Positions 18,186 through 27,645 of a DNA stretch of 64,000 bases are shown one piece after another; positions within the stretch are counted from its first letter, which is position 1; every line of letters starts with the position of its first letter. Origin of the DNA: CAYPHA01 sp964410215 (lineage in GTDB: Bacteria; Calditrichota; Calditrichia; Calditrichales; CAYPHA01); contig CAYPHA010000003.1 of assembly GCA_964410215.1 (NCBI GenBank), positions 62,001 through 126,000 of the forward strand. The letters are read 5' to 3'. A program made the position numbers and the translations under genes. The notes beneath the pieces are model-generated. The model did no database searches. It saw nothing but the letters and a program-made list of their open reading frames with translations, and had not been told where the DNA came from.

Positions 18186-18382
18186 TGAAACCACTCCTAA
18201 CAGTATTTATTTTCAAATCTTTAATTTAAACATAAAATTATGGCAATTCAATTTTTTCTGCATATTGCGTTCTCTTTTCTGATACATGAAAGAAAGTGCT
18301 TTTTTCGGGCAAAACATATAGAAATCTGTCTAAAAAACAGCTAACTTGTAAAATAATGTAATTACGGGATGAGGAAATTAAT

Positions 18383-18979
18383 ATGCCATTCAAATTGTTT
18401 ATAGTTTTGTTTGCTGCGCTTTTAATTACAATTGCCTGTAACAGTGCTGAGGAAGAAAATGCGGATGCATTGAAATTCCAGGTAGATAGCGCGCTACTGG
18501 AAAAAGCCCGCGCGCTTGATCCATATCAGATTATATTCCGTGCACCGAAGAATTGGAAGAAGATCGATAAGGTCCTTTTTGACAGTCTGCGTGCGCGTGT
18601 GGCAATGGAACGGGAAGAGATGGGATTTTCACTGGTACCCCTTGAAATATATTCCAAACAGGAAAATGAGGCGATGCTTTCCGTGAGTGAAATACGGATT
18701 CCTTCTGATAAGGATGCCGTTCTTGACACGTATTACAGCCAGTTGGAAAACGCTTTTCCCGGATTTGAGGTCAAACAGGGAATATTTACAAGCGGTGGAT
18801 TGTTTTTCAGGCAATATCTTATCTACAGTACCGACCGGGTTATGTTCAAGCTAATCACTCACAAGGATACTACCGATACACATTACCTGCAATTTGATTA
18901 CATTATACCCCGAGAACACTATGGAAATGAAATAAAAGCCATTGAGTCATCGATCGGTTCAATAATCAGTACACATTAA
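18383..18979 (+). CDS. Lipoprotein of unknown function
   Basis: A type II signal peptide with a lipobox ending at Cys19 (LLITIAC) predicts a membrane-anchored lipoprotein of about 180 mature residues. The mature part has no catalytic motif I can recognise; its mix of an early helix and later strands (GFSLVPLEIYS, FRQYLIYSTDRVMFKLI) is loosely like small lipoproteins of the PsbP or DUF1795 type, a weak impression only. GAGGAAATT precedes ATG 18383. It is followed after 15 bases by another small lipoprotein, so the two are probably cotranscribed. Confidence 0.7.
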   Translation: MPFKLFIVLFAALLITIACNSAEEENADALKFQVDSALLEKARALDPYQIIFRAPKNWKKIDKVLFDSLRARVAMEREEMGFSLVPLEIYSKQENEAMLSVSEIRIPSDKDAVLDTYYSQLENAFPGFEVKQGIFTSGGLFFRQYLIYSTDRVMFKLITHKDTTDTHYLQFDYIIPREHYGNEIKAIESSIGSIISTH

Positions 18980-18994
18980 ATGTGAGGAGAGATT

Positions 18995-19291
18995 ATGTTT
19001 AGAAAAGCAACTTCTGTCATCATGGTCGCTGTATTCGCCCTGCTTTTCATCGGTTGTGCAACGCACATTCACAAAGTAGGAAACGGGGCACAGGGTTTTG
19101 ATAAAGTTGAAACCAGACAATGGTATATTCTCTGGGGATTGGTACCCCTGAATGATGTGGATACCAATGAAATCGCCGCCGGGACTGCGGATTATACGAT
19201 TCAAACCCAGACGGCACCGCTGGATATCATTATGAACATCTTTACCGGTTATATTACCATATATTCACGAACCGTTACGGTGACGAAGTAA
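18995..19291 (+). CDS. Small Bor-like lipoprotein
   Basis: 98 residues. It has a signal peptide with lipobox FIGC at about residue 22, then QWYILWGLVPLNDVDT and the ending GYITIYSRTVTVTK. The W..WGLVP..DVD core followed by a terminal strand resembles the Bor/Iss type of small outer-membrane lipoprotein, whose role outside enteric pathogens is unknown. GAGGAGAG gives a strong ribosome binding site. A rho-independent terminator follows at 19338. Confidence 0.65.
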   Translation: MFRKATSVIMVAVFALLFIGCATHIHKVGNGAQGFDKVETRQWYILWGLVPLNDVDTNEIAAGTADYTIQTQTAPLDIIMNIFTGYITIYSRTVTVTK

Positions 19292-19337
19292 CCGTCGCCG
19301 GCAGTATTTTTTTGAATGGCTTTTATTTCCCTTTATG

Positions 19338-19372
19338 CAGGGCATCCCACGGAATGCCCTGTTTCTTTTTTT
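19338..19372 (+). terminator. Rho-independent terminator after the lipoprotein pair
   Basis: A perfect 8-bp stem, CAGGGCAT with ATGCCCTG and an 8-base loop, is followed by TTTCTTTTTTT. It ends the 18383-19291 transcript before the two-component genes. Confidence 0.85.
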
Positions 19373-19474
19373 AGAGCGATAGCATGTATATAATACAATA
19401 TGAGCGTTCTGTGATCGTTATGTGATATTCGTTTTGTAATATATAACATTATGTATAAAGAAGAACCAGGTAAG

Positions 19475-20194
19475 ATGGAACGTAATATATTAATAATTGA
19501 AGATGATACCGATATCGCTGATCTGCTTGAGCTCCATTTTCAGGATCTGAATCTGGGACTGGATCGTGCAGAAAACGGGAAGTCGGGACTCGAAAAAGCT
19601 CTGGAAAATGATTATTCACTGGTCATTCTGGATATTATGCTCCCTGAAATGAATGGTATGGATGTCTGTCGAAAGATCAGGGAATATAAGAAAAGCCTGC
19701 CGGTTCTGATGCTCACTTCAAAATCGGATGAATTTGACAAGGTGCTGGGCCTGGAACTGGGCGCTGATGATTACCTGACCAAACCTTTCAGTATACGCGA
19801 ATTGCTGGCCCGTGTCAAAGCTATTATTCGGCGCGTTGATGCTGTCATGGAAGAACAGGCCGCAGGACTGCAAAAGCAGGAACTGCAGTGCGGCCCTCTC
19901 TCGATGAATCTGGAAAAACGGACCGTACAACTCCATGAGCAGCCGGTGGAATTGACAGCCAAGGAATTTGACCTGCTGGCCCTCTTTGCCTCACATCCCG
20001 GCAAAGCCTATACCAGACAGAACCTGTTGAATATCGTCTGGGGATATCAGTTCCTGGGTTATGAACATACCGTAAATTCCCATATTAACCGGCTGAGAGC
20101 GAAAATTGAACACGACCCGTCACAACCACATTTTATTAAAACGGTATGGGGCGTCGGCTATAAATTTGCCGAAAAAGAGGATTTCGATGAATGA
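19475..20194 (+). CDS. OmpR/PhoB-family response regulator
   Basis: A cytosolic transcription regulator switched by phosphorylation. The receiver domain (residues 1-118) has the acidic pair IEDD, the phospho-acceptor Asp53 (LDIMLPEMNG), the switch Thr/Ser in LMLTSKSD and Lys in LTKPF. The winged-helix output domain (about 140-238) has the typical ELTAKEFDLLALFASHPGK and NSHINRLRAKIE. The start ATG 19475 (MERNILI) has a weak CAGG ribosome binding site and fits the family; ATG 19451 would add eight residues. It overlaps the kinase gene by ATGA. The target genes and stimulus are unknown. Confidence 0.88.
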   Translation: MERNILIIEDDTDIADLLELHFQDLNLGLDRAENGKSGLEKALENDYSLVILDIMLPEMNGMDVCRKIREYKKSLPVLMLTSKSDEFDKVLGLELGADDYLTKPFSIRELLARVKAIIRRVDAVMEEQAAGLQKQELQCGPLSMNLEKRTVQLHEQPVELTAKEFDLLALFASHPGKAYTRQNLLNIVWGYQFLGYEHTVNSHINRLRAKIEHDPSQPHFIKTVWGVGYKFAEKEDFDE

Positions 20195-21660
20195 AACGGC
20201 TTCTCGGAACACTGTTTGGTAAGATTTCCATTATTTTTCTTCTTCTCATCTTTTTCCTGGGCCTTATCCAGATGCTGGTATCGGTGCAATCGTCGATGGA
20301 TTTCGTCTGTGAATCCGACCAGCGGATTAACCAGGACCTGGCAGCCAACCTGGCCGGGAAATTCGCACCCTTTCTGAACGACAGCCTGGATCATGAAGCG
20401 ATCCGTGCCATGATTCATGAATTGATGGTTATGAATCCAACAGTTGAAATTTACCTTCTTCATGAAGACGGCACGCTCCTGGGATTTTTCGGTGATTCGA
20501 CAAACATTGTGCATAAAAAAGTAGCCGTTGAACCCATTCATACCTTCTTAAACAGGGATGAAAAACAGCGTTTTCCCATAATGGGTGTTGACCCCAGATC
20601 CTATGTGAAAAAGAAAATCTTCTCGGCAGAACGTATTCGTTTCAACCGGAACCAGGAGGGATTCCTTTATGTGATTATCGGAGGTGAACTGTATGATTCT
20701 ATCCTTTCCAGTCTGCGTGGCAGTTATATTCTAAGCACTTCGTTTATCGCTATCCTGGTAACCCTTGTCTTCGGTGCCATTGTCGGCCTGATACTCTTCT
20801 TTTTTCTCACTAAACGCCTGCATAAAATGACCGATGTCGTGCAGGAGTTCGAGGAGGGTTCCTTTTCGAAGAGGATACCTGTCGGGTCAGGTGATGATGT
20901 GGGCCGGCTTGCCCTGGCATTTAACAACATGGCGGAACGTATTGAAGAAAATGTAAAGACGCTTAAAAAGAATGATAAAGAACGTCGTGATTTCATCGCT
21001 AATATCTCTCACGATCTTCGCAGCCCCCTTGCCTCCATTCAGGGTTACCTGGAAACAATCATCATGAAAGACGCTCAGTTGTCGACCGACGAGCGTAGAA
21101 AATTCATGGATACGATGTATCATAATGTCACAAACCTGAATCACCTGGTTCATCAGCTTTTTGAGCTCTCTAAACTGGATTCCATGGAATCAAAACCTGA
21201 TTTTGAAGCCTTTTCCATCGGGGAACTGGTGCAGGATGTTGTTCTGAAATATAAACCGCAGGCCGAAAAAAAGAAGATTAACCTGGAAACGAAAATTCCC
21301 CTGCAGTTGCCCCTGATAATAGGGGATATTGGTATGATCGACCGGGTCTTGTCGAATTTAGTCGATAACGCTTTGCGATATACCGGAAACGGGGGGCATG
21401 TACGTGTTGAGGTGCAACCGCGATCGGATCATGTTTGTGTTCATATCTCTGATACAGGCCCGGGGATCCCCGCTGAAGATTTACCTCATATTTTCGACCG
21501 GTTTTACCGTGTCGATAAAAGCCGTTCCAGACGATCAGGGGGAACCGGTATCGGGCTGACCATAGTAAAAAGAATACTGAATGCGCATGACACTACTATA
21601 ACTGCAGAGAGCGAAGTCGGTATGGGAACTACTTTCTCTTTTGCATTGAAGATCCAGTGA
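20191..21660 (+). CDS. Membrane sensor histidine kinase
   Basis: Partner of the overlapping response regulator. TM1 is at about residues 8-30 and TM2 at about 175-203, framing a periplasmic sensor of about 145 residues with no recognised ligand motif. A HAMP domain follows (KRLHKMTDVVQEFEEGSF). The dimerisation/phosphoacceptor helix is FIANISHDLRSPLAS, with His at about residue 274. The ATPase domain has N-box DNALRYTGNGG, G1 DTGPGIP, F-box HIFDRFYRVDKS and G2 GGTGIGLTIV. The length of 489 residues is normal. It converges on cydC with 6 bases between the stops. Confidence 0.9.
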   Translation: MKRLLGTLFGKISIIFLLLIFFLGLIQMLVSVQSSMDFVCESDQRINQDLAANLAGKFAPFLNDSLDHEAIRAMIHELMVMNPTVEIYLLHEDGTLLGFFGDSTNIVHKKVAVEPIHTFLNRDEKQRFPIMGVDPRSYVKKKIFSAERIRFNRNQEGFLYVIIGGELYDSILSSLRGSYILSTSFIAILVTLVFGAIVGLILFFFLTKRLHKMTDVVQEFEEGSFSKRIPVGSGDDVGRLALAFNNMAERIEENVKTLKKNDKERRDFIANISHDLRSPLASIQGYLETIIMKDAQLSTDERRKFMDTMYHNVTNLNHLVHQLFELSKLDSMESKPDFEAFSIGELVQDVVLKYKPQAEKKKINLETKIPLQLPLIIGDIGMIDRVLSNLVDNALRYTGNGGHVRVEVQPRSDHVCVHISDTGPGIPAEDLPHIFDRFYRVDKSRSRRSGGTGIGLTIVKRILNAHDTTITAESEVGMGTTFSFALKIQ

Positions 21661-21666
21661 CTGCAA

Positions 21667-23418
21667 CTATGACGCATGAAGCGTGTCGACCAGGCTTTTT
21701 TCGGTTTGTTCCAGCCAGTTTTTATAGAAAAATGACTTGTTTTGAATAAGCTCGCGGTAGGTACCCCGTTCAATGATCCGGCCTTCATCGATGCAGATGA
21801 TTTCATCCATCTCTTCAAGACCGGTAAGCCTGTGTGTTATCATCAGAACCGTCGGATTACCGGGATGTTTAAAAATATGCTCCCACACTTTTCGCTCGTT
21901 CCTGATATCCAGTCCGGCCGTTGCTTCATCAAGAATCCATATCGGACGGTTTTGCAGAAAGGCCCGGGCAAGGGCAATACGCTGACGCTCACCGCCGCTC
22001 AATCCCACCCCGAAATCGCCAACATACGTTTCCAGTCCGTCTGCAAACGATGAAATTCTGGTTTCGAGTCCGGCTGCACGCAGGGCTTCTGACACAGTGT
22101 TATCGCTAACCGCGCCATCCAGCAGCAGGTTTGCCCTGACCGTATCGTTGAAAATATGAGAATCCTGAGTGACCACACTGAATTTCATTCTCAGTTCAGA
22201 AAGGGAAAAAGCTTTCAGTTCTGTACCGTTGAGGGTGATACGCCCTTCTGAATAATCCCAGAATCGCAGAAGAATATGCGCGATGGTCGTTTTGCCTGCA
22301 CCGCTGGAGCCAACCAGTGCCAGGCGCTTACCGGGAGGGAGATCGATCGAGATGTTTTTTAAAACGTCTGCTTCCCCGGGATTATACCGGAAAGTCAGAT
22401 TTGAGATTCTCAAATGCAGACGTTCCGGGATGTTCTCTGCACATGCCGGTTCCCTGACTTCCGGTTCCGCGTCGATAATTTCATACAGACGTTTCCCGGA
22501 AGATCTGCTCTCTTCAAGATTCTGAAACGCGGATGGAATTGGGACGATGGCTTCAAAAGCGGTAATGATGCCAAGCGTGATTACGGCGAGATACACCCCT
22601 TCAATAAGACCCTGTTCTACAGCAGGCACAGCCAGATAGAACAGGGTAATAATGGCAGCGCTCGTTAACAGGCCGATTACCGCTTCCTGCAGACCGGACA
22701 GGATATTAAGATGCCTTTGCACGCGCATGTAACGCTGATTCAATTCTTTCATTTTTAAAAGGTGGGCTGCCTCCTGGTTATTAGCCTTTATTTCCTGCAT
22801 TCCGCGTACAAAATCGTTAATCTGAACATTCAGTTCTGAACGAAAGAGAACCCGTTTACTGTTCGCCTTACGTGCCGGGATGGCAAGAGAAACCGGCAAG
22901 AGGACACCCCCGATTATAAAAAAGATAATGAGGGTTATGGCGAATCGCAGGTCATAAATACCCAGAAGAAACCACATGAGGAAACTGATAAAAACCGCTA
23001 CCAGGGGAGGATACAAAACGCGTATAAACAGATGCTCAAGACTCTCAATATCACTGGTGATCCTGGTCAGAAGATCCGCACTTTTATATCGAATCAATCT
23101 GGCCGGGGCCAGAGGAACCAGGGCTTCGTAAAACCAGACACGAAAGCGGGCCAGAAGTTTGAGGGTTAAATCATGAGAGACCAGGCGTTCAAGGTACCTG
23201 AAAATCCCCCTAGATATGCCAAAGAAACGCACGCCAACGATTCCGAGTTGCAGATCGGCAATAGAAGGATGGAGCGCGGCTTTGGAAATGATGTAAGCCG
23301 AAGTCATCAGCAGACCGATACCGGATCCGATTGTCAGAAAACCCAACAGAACCGTTAACAGTACCCAACCTCTGAAAATGGCAACAGGTTTCAATAACCG
23401 GAAAAGCGTAAATTTCAT
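21667..23418 (-). CDS. cydC: Thiol-reductant ABC exporter subunit CydC
   Basis: Half of the CydDC heterodimer that exports cysteine/glutathione to the periplasm and is required for assembly of cytochrome bd. Six membrane segments cover about residues 1-300 (VGVRFFGISRGIFRYLERLVSH is the typical CydC intracellular stretch). The nucleotide-binding domain has Walker A GSSGAGKTT, signature LSGGERQRIALARA and Walker B IWILDEATAGLD, with switch His in MITHRL. The start overlaps the cydD stop by ATGA. It is the last gene of the cyd operon. Confidence 0.92.
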   Translation of the reverse strand: MKFTLFRLLKPVAIFRGWVLLTVLLGFLTIGSGIGLLMTSAYIISKAALHPSIADLQLGIVGVRFFGISRGIFRYLERLVSHDLTLKLLARFRVWFYEALVPLAPARLIRYKSADLLTRITSDIESLEHLFIRVLYPPLVAVFISFLMWFLLGIYDLRFAITLIIFFIIGGVLLPVSLAIPARKANSKRVLFRSELNVQINDFVRGMQEIKANNQEAAHLLKMKELNQRYMRVQRHLNILSGLQEAVIGLLTSAAIITLFYLAVPAVEQGLIEGVYLAVITLGIITAFEAIVPIPSAFQNLEESRSSGKRLYEIIDAEPEVREPACAENIPERLHLRISNLTFRYNPGEADVLKNISIDLPPGKRLALVGSSGAGKTTIAHILLRFWDYSEGRITLNGTELKAFSLSELRMKFSVVTQDSHIFNDTVRANLLLDGAVSDNTVSEALRAAGLETRISSFADGLETYVGDFGVGLSGGERQRIALARAFLQNRPIWILDEATAGLDIRNERKVWEHIFKHPGNPTVLMITHRLTGLEEMDEIICIDEGRIIERGTYRELIQNKSFFYKNWLEQTEKSLVDTLHAS

Positions 23419-25142
23419 ACGAGTTCCCCATGGAGAGTCATCAATCCCCTGTACGGGCCTTCCTGTGCGACCAGGTCCCGGTGCGTATCATCCTGAATGA
23501 TATGGCCGTCCACCAGCAACGCTACACGATCGGAGGGAGCGATCAGATGCAGTTTATGTGTAATGACCATGAGTATCCTGCCTTCTGAAAATTCCAGAAT
23601 CCGGTTCCATATTTTTGTCTCCAGCCGGGCATCAAGGTGTGATGTCGGTTCATCCATCAGTATAAGACTCCCTTTACTTAAGAAAGCTCTGGCAAGGGCC
23701 AGGCGTTGTTTTTGCCCGGCGCTGAGTCGGTAACCTTCTTCTCCGATCCGGGTCCGGTATCCGTCCGGTAAAAGGCTGACAAAATCATGAAACTCAGCCA
23801 TTCTGCAGGCTGCAACCATTTCTTCTGCGGTTGCGGCGGGATTGACAAATGATAGATTGTCAGCAATAGACTGGTTAAAAATGTAAGGCCTCTGGGGGAT
23901 CCAAATCATTTCTTTACGGAGTGCTTCCTTGTTCAGAGCGTTTGAATCGATGCCGTTGCAGCGCATGCTGCCACTATCCGGTTGCAGAAACCCAAGCAGG
24001 ACATTAAACAGGGTCGTTTTACCTGAGCCGCTCGGACCAATAATGACCAGCCTTTCATCCTGCCGGACTGTCATATTTAAATCCCTGAGAATGGGAGCAG
24101 TGGATGTATCAGATTGAACGATGATGTTTTGAAGATCGATACGCTCTATCTTGTCTACTGCCGGCTGAATATGTTGCGTGATTTTGGTGGTAGCCGGTTG
24201 ATCCAGTATTGCGAAGATATCGTCGGCGGCAGCGATGCCTTTCAATCCGGCGTGATAGCTGGATCCAAGTTGCCGTATGGGCTGATAGAAGTCGGGAGCG
24301 AGCATCAGAATAAAAATGGCCAGTTTGAATGGCAACTGGTCATACAACAATCGTAAACCGACTTCAACGGCGATCACCGCCGTGCTGATCGTTGCAGCCA
24401 TCTCCAGGACAAGGGCGGAAAGGAAGGCGATCTTCAGCACACGCATGGTAGCGATTCTGAAATTCTGACTGATATCATCTATGTCGCGGCTGCTGGCCTC
24501 TGCCTTTCCGGCAAGAATAAGTGTTTTTAATCCTCTCAGAACATCCAGGAAATGGCTGCTCATGCGGCCAAGAAGCTTCCATTGTGTCCTGCTTTTGCGA
24601 TCCGCGGCACTGCCGATCAGAACCATGAAAACCGGTATTACTGGTGCTGTAAATAACAGGACCAGACCTGAAATAACGTCGACCGGAAAAACATAGATAA
24701 GGATCAGGACCGGAACCAGTGCAGCCAGCAAGACCTGTGGCAGATAGGTAGAGAAATAGGCTTCAAGAGCTTCAATCCCTTCGCTGACCACCGTTGCCTG
24801 TGTTTTCCGGTTCTCATTCATAAAATGTGTAGGTTCACGGTGTATCTGATTCAGCAGTTCAAATCGTAAGCGCGTTTTGATGCGGCTCGAAAGGATTGAC
24901 CCGAAGATCCTGCCTGACCATGTTAAACCTGCTTTTAACAGGGATACGATCAACAGGTAAAAAAGAAGCGGTTTAACGCTGAAAAGATTTTTACCGCCCA
25001 TAAAAACATCATCGAGAATTTCACTGATATAATCGGCCTGGAAAATGATCATCAGGGCGCTCAGCAGGGAGGTAAGCAAAATACCGGAAAACAAACCGGG
25101 ATATAACGTAACGTATGATGTCAGGCGTTTATTTAGTTTCAT
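23415..25142 (-). CDS. cydD: Thiol-reductant ABC exporter subunit CydD
   Basis: Partner of CydC. The membrane domain spans about residues 1-310 (FTAPVIPVFMVLIGSAADRKS is a CydD-typical loop). The ATPase domain has Walker A GPSGSGKTT, signature LSAGQKQRLALARA (the second Gly of LSGGQ is replaced, LSAGQ, as in many CydD proteins) and Walker B LILMDEPTSHLD. It lies downstream of cydB, but a strong hairpin at 25158-25199 separates them, so cydDC may be made at lower level than cydAB or from its own promoter. Confidence 0.92.
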   Translation of the reverse strand: MKLNKRLTSYVTLYPGLFSGILLTSLLSALMIIFQADYISEILDDVFMGGKNLFSVKPLLFYLLIVSLLKAGLTWSGRIFGSILSSRIKTRLRFELLNQIHREPTHFMNENRKTQATVVSEGIEALEAYFSTYLPQVLLAALVPVLILIYVFPVDVISGLVLLFTAPVIPVFMVLIGSAADRKSRTQWKLLGRMSSHFLDVLRGLKTLILAGKAEASSRDIDDISQNFRIATMRVLKIAFLSALVLEMAATISTAVIAVEVGLRLLYDQLPFKLAIFILMLAPDFYQPIRQLGSSYHAGLKGIAAADDIFAILDQPATTKITQHIQPAVDKIERIDLQNIIVQSDTSTAPILRDLNMTVRQDERLVIIGPSGSGKTTLFNVLLGFLQPDSGSMRCNGIDSNALNKEALRKEMIWIPQRPYIFNQSIADNLSFVNPAATAEEMVAACRMAEFHDFVSLLPDGYRTRIGEEGYRLSAGQKQRLALARAFLSKGSLILMDEPTSHLDARLETKIWNRILEFSEGRILMVITHKLHLIAPSDRVALLVDGHIIQDDTHRDLVAQEGPYRGLMTLHGELV

Positions 25143-25157
25143 TTAGACGAAAGATAC

Positions 25158-25199
25158 AAAAAAATACATCCTGGCCACAGGGACACAGGATGTATTTTT
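25158..25199. terminator. Strong hairpin between cydB and cydD
   Basis: Arms AAAATACATCCTG (25161-25173) and CAGGATGTATTTTT (25186-25199) pair over about 13 bp around a 12-base loop. It has A-runs on one side and T-runs on the other, so it can work as a terminator in both directions. It lies in the 80-base gap inside the cydABDC order and should reduce read-through into cydDC. Confidence 0.8.
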
Positions 25200-25222
25200 G
25201 CATTATTTCCAATATAATGAAC

Positions 25223-26236
25223 TTAGTATTCCAGTTCCGATTTCGTTGTGAGGCGCTTGCGGAACACCCAGTAGGTCCACCCCTGGTACATGAGTACAAT
25301 TGGCACAAATATCAGCGCAACGATACTCATAATCTTGAGGGTGTAGGGGGTCGAAGAAGCGTTTTGAACGGTCAACGAAAAACTTTCGTTAATACTTGAA
25401 ATCATGACCCGTGGATAAAGTCCCATGAAAACTGTGATGGCGGAAAAGGCAATCGTCATTGCGGTCATTGTAAAAGCCCATCCACCTTTTTTGTTTTTGA
25501 TAAACCAGGCAGTAAAGAGCAGCGTGCCACCTGCAATAATGGGGCTGGCACCCGGATTGACACCCAGCTTAGAAAAGAAATCCGTTTCAAAATAACCGTA
25601 TATTACCGTTCCGAATACCAGGATTACGGCAGGAAGCCAGAGTTTTCCGGCAAGGACACGGGCCTTTTCAGAAAGATCGTCTCCTGTTTTCAGATAGATG
25701 AATATCGCGCCGTGAAGTGTAAAAAGGGACAACGCGGCCAGACCGTAAACAAGGGAATAGGGATTCAGCAGATTCCAGAAACCACCGACATAATTCATGT
25801 TTGCGTCAATAGGTACGCCGCGGGTCAGATTGCCGAAAGCGACACCCCAGAGCAAAGCAGGAACAAAGCTTCCAATGAAAATCATCCAGTCCCATGTTTT
25901 TCGCCATGTCGGATTTTTATCCTTACTGCGGAATTCAAAGGCGACACCGCGCAGGATGAGAGCGACCAGCATCAGAACGAGAGCCAGATAAAATCCACTG
26001 AACATCGTTGCATACCAGTCCGGAAATGCGGCAAACATGGCACCACCTGCTGTCAGAAGCCAGACTTCATTACCATCCCATAACGGACCTATCGTATTAA
26101 TCACGACACGTCTTGTCCGGTCATCTTTCGAAATAAAGGGCAGTATAATTCCGACGCCATAATCAAAGCCTTCCAGAATGAAGAACCCGATAAATAAAAC
26201 GCCGATCAATATAAACCAAAGGGTATTTAAATCCAT
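25223..26236 (-). CDS. cydB: Cytochrome bd ubiquinol oxidase subunit II
   Basis: Membrane subunit of the high-affinity quinol oxidase cytochrome bd, used in microaerobic respiration and oxygen scavenging. The hallmark N-terminus FFILEGFDYGVGIILPF is followed by GPLWDGNEVWLLTAGGAMFAAFP, which is almost invariant in CydB, and about eight further hydrophobic segments. The length of 337 residues is within the family range. It starts 9 bases after cydA and clearly shares its transcript. Confidence 0.95.
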   Translation of the reverse strand: MDLNTLWFILIGVLFIGFFILEGFDYGVGIILPFISKDDRTRRVVINTIGPLWDGNEVWLLTAGGAMFAAFPDWYATMFSGFYLALVLMLVALILRGVAFEFRSKDKNPTWRKTWDWMIFIGSFVPALLWGVAFGNLTRGVPIDANMNYVGGFWNLLNPYSLVYGLAALSLFTLHGAIFIYLKTGDDLSEKARVLAGKLWLPAVILVFGTVIYGYFETDFFSKLGVNPGASPIIAGGTLLFTAWFIKNKKGGWAFTMTAMTIAFSAITVFMGLYPRVMISSINESFSLTVQNASSTPYTLKIMSIVALIFVPIVLMYQGWTYWVFRKRLTTKSELEY

Positions 26237-26245
26237 GGTTCCTCC

Positions 26246-27611
26246 TTAATGCTCTGTTTTATTTGCAGCACCGATTCCGGCGACAGCGAAACGTTTAAGT
26301 AGATAAATATCAACGACCATCAATGCGCCATACAGGAGCGTAAACAGGATCAGTGAAAAAGCCACTTCACCCGTTGAAACAGCCGTGGATACCGCGTCTT
26401 CGGTTTTCATAACCCCGAAGACGATCCAGGGTTGCCTGCCGATTTCTGTAAGTAACCATCCGGTTGTATTGGCGATATAGGGTAAGCTGATGGCCGCAAT
26501 GAACAGTTTCAGGTACAACGGTTTGAATACCAGCCTGTCTTTCAGAACATGGAACAGGGCATAGAGGACGATGACAAACATTAAAACACCGGCGCCTACC
26601 ATGATCCGGAATGTCCAGTAGGTAATAATGACCGGAGGAACATAATAACCGGGACCATACGTTTTCTCATATTCCGCCTGTAAATCCCTGATTCCCTTGA
26701 TTTCACCCTCAAGTGAGTTGAAAGAGAGGATACTGAGCAGACGGGGTACACGAATAGCAAAAATATCCCGTTTTTCACTCTGATCACCAATCGTGAACAG
26801 GGACAAACTGGCCGGATCCTCGGTTTCCCACAGGGCCTCGGCGGCGGCGACTTTCATGGGCTGGTCAATCAGCATGCGCTGCATCTGGTTATGGCCGACC
26901 AGCATGACCATCACCGTGCTGACCAGTCCAAAGAAAACACCGATACGAAAGGATTTCTTGAACAGTTCGATCTCATCTGATTTTTTCATAAGATGGTAAG
27001 CGCTGACCCCGATGACAAAGAATGCCCCGGTAGTCNNNNNNNNNNAGGCCGGCAAAAAATACATGCGGAAACTGTCCCCAGACATAGGGGTTCGTCAAAA
27101 GGGCAAAAAAGTCCGCCATCTCCGCACGGCCGTTCTGCAGGACGTAACCGACTGGATGGTTCATGAATGAATTGGCGACCAGGATCCAGAAAGCGGAGAG
27201 GTTGGAACCGATGGCAACCAGCCAGAATGCCGCGGCATGTAATCCTTTCGATAATTTATCCCAACCGAAAATCCAGACGCCCAGGAATGTCGATTCAAGG
27301 AAAAATGCCAGCAGTGCTTCAATAGCCAGCGGTGCGCCGAAGATATCACCCACGAAGCGGGAATATTCCGACCAGTTCATGCCAAACTGGAATTCCTGTA
27401 CAATACCGGTGACCACACCCATGGCAAAATTCACGAGAAATAATTTTCCCCAGAATTTGGTCATTCTTTTATACGATTCATCACCGGTTCGTACATACAG
27501 CAATTCCATCACGGCGACAATAATCGACAGGCCGAGGGTTAGCGGTACGAAGAGAAAGTGATAGACTGTGGTAACGGCAAATTGCCAGCGTGCCAGAATC
27601 AAAGCATCCAC
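26246..27611 (-). CDS. cydA: Cytochrome bd ubiquinol oxidase subunit I, interrupted by an N-gap
   Basis: Heme-bearing quinol-oxidising subunit. The N-terminal part (ALILARWQFAVTTVYHFLFV with the heme ligand His, then KFWGKLFLVNFAMGVVTG and GDIFGAPLAIEALLAFFLES) lies right of the run of ten N at 27036-27045. The C-terminal part (GAFFVIGVSAYHL, the Q-loop region GHNQMQRMLIDQPMK, GRQPWIVFGVMKTEDAVS) lies left of it, in a different frame when the N are counted. Removing the N rejoins one frame of 451 residues with a family-like AGLTTGAFF at the join. The start is GTG 27611, preceded by AAAGGAGG; the TTG at 27626 lies inside that ribosome binding site. It follows the rrf2 gene by 34 bases. Confidence 0.9.
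27036..27045. other. Scaffold gap of ten N inside cydA
   Basis: Ten unknown bases. The two sides of cydA are in different frames across it, so the true gap length is a multiple of three rather than ten, and zero missing bases gives a codon CTG and a contiguous CydA sequence. It is a placeholder from scaffolding and no evidence of a broken gene. Confidence 0.85.
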
Positions 27612-27645
27612 AATGCCTCCTTTCAATTAAAAACGATCGTTGTGA

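Noticed and set aside
26246..27626. cydA as a frameshifted pseudogene
   Set aside because: The frame change is caused only by the placeholder N run; joining the flanks restores a full-length gene.
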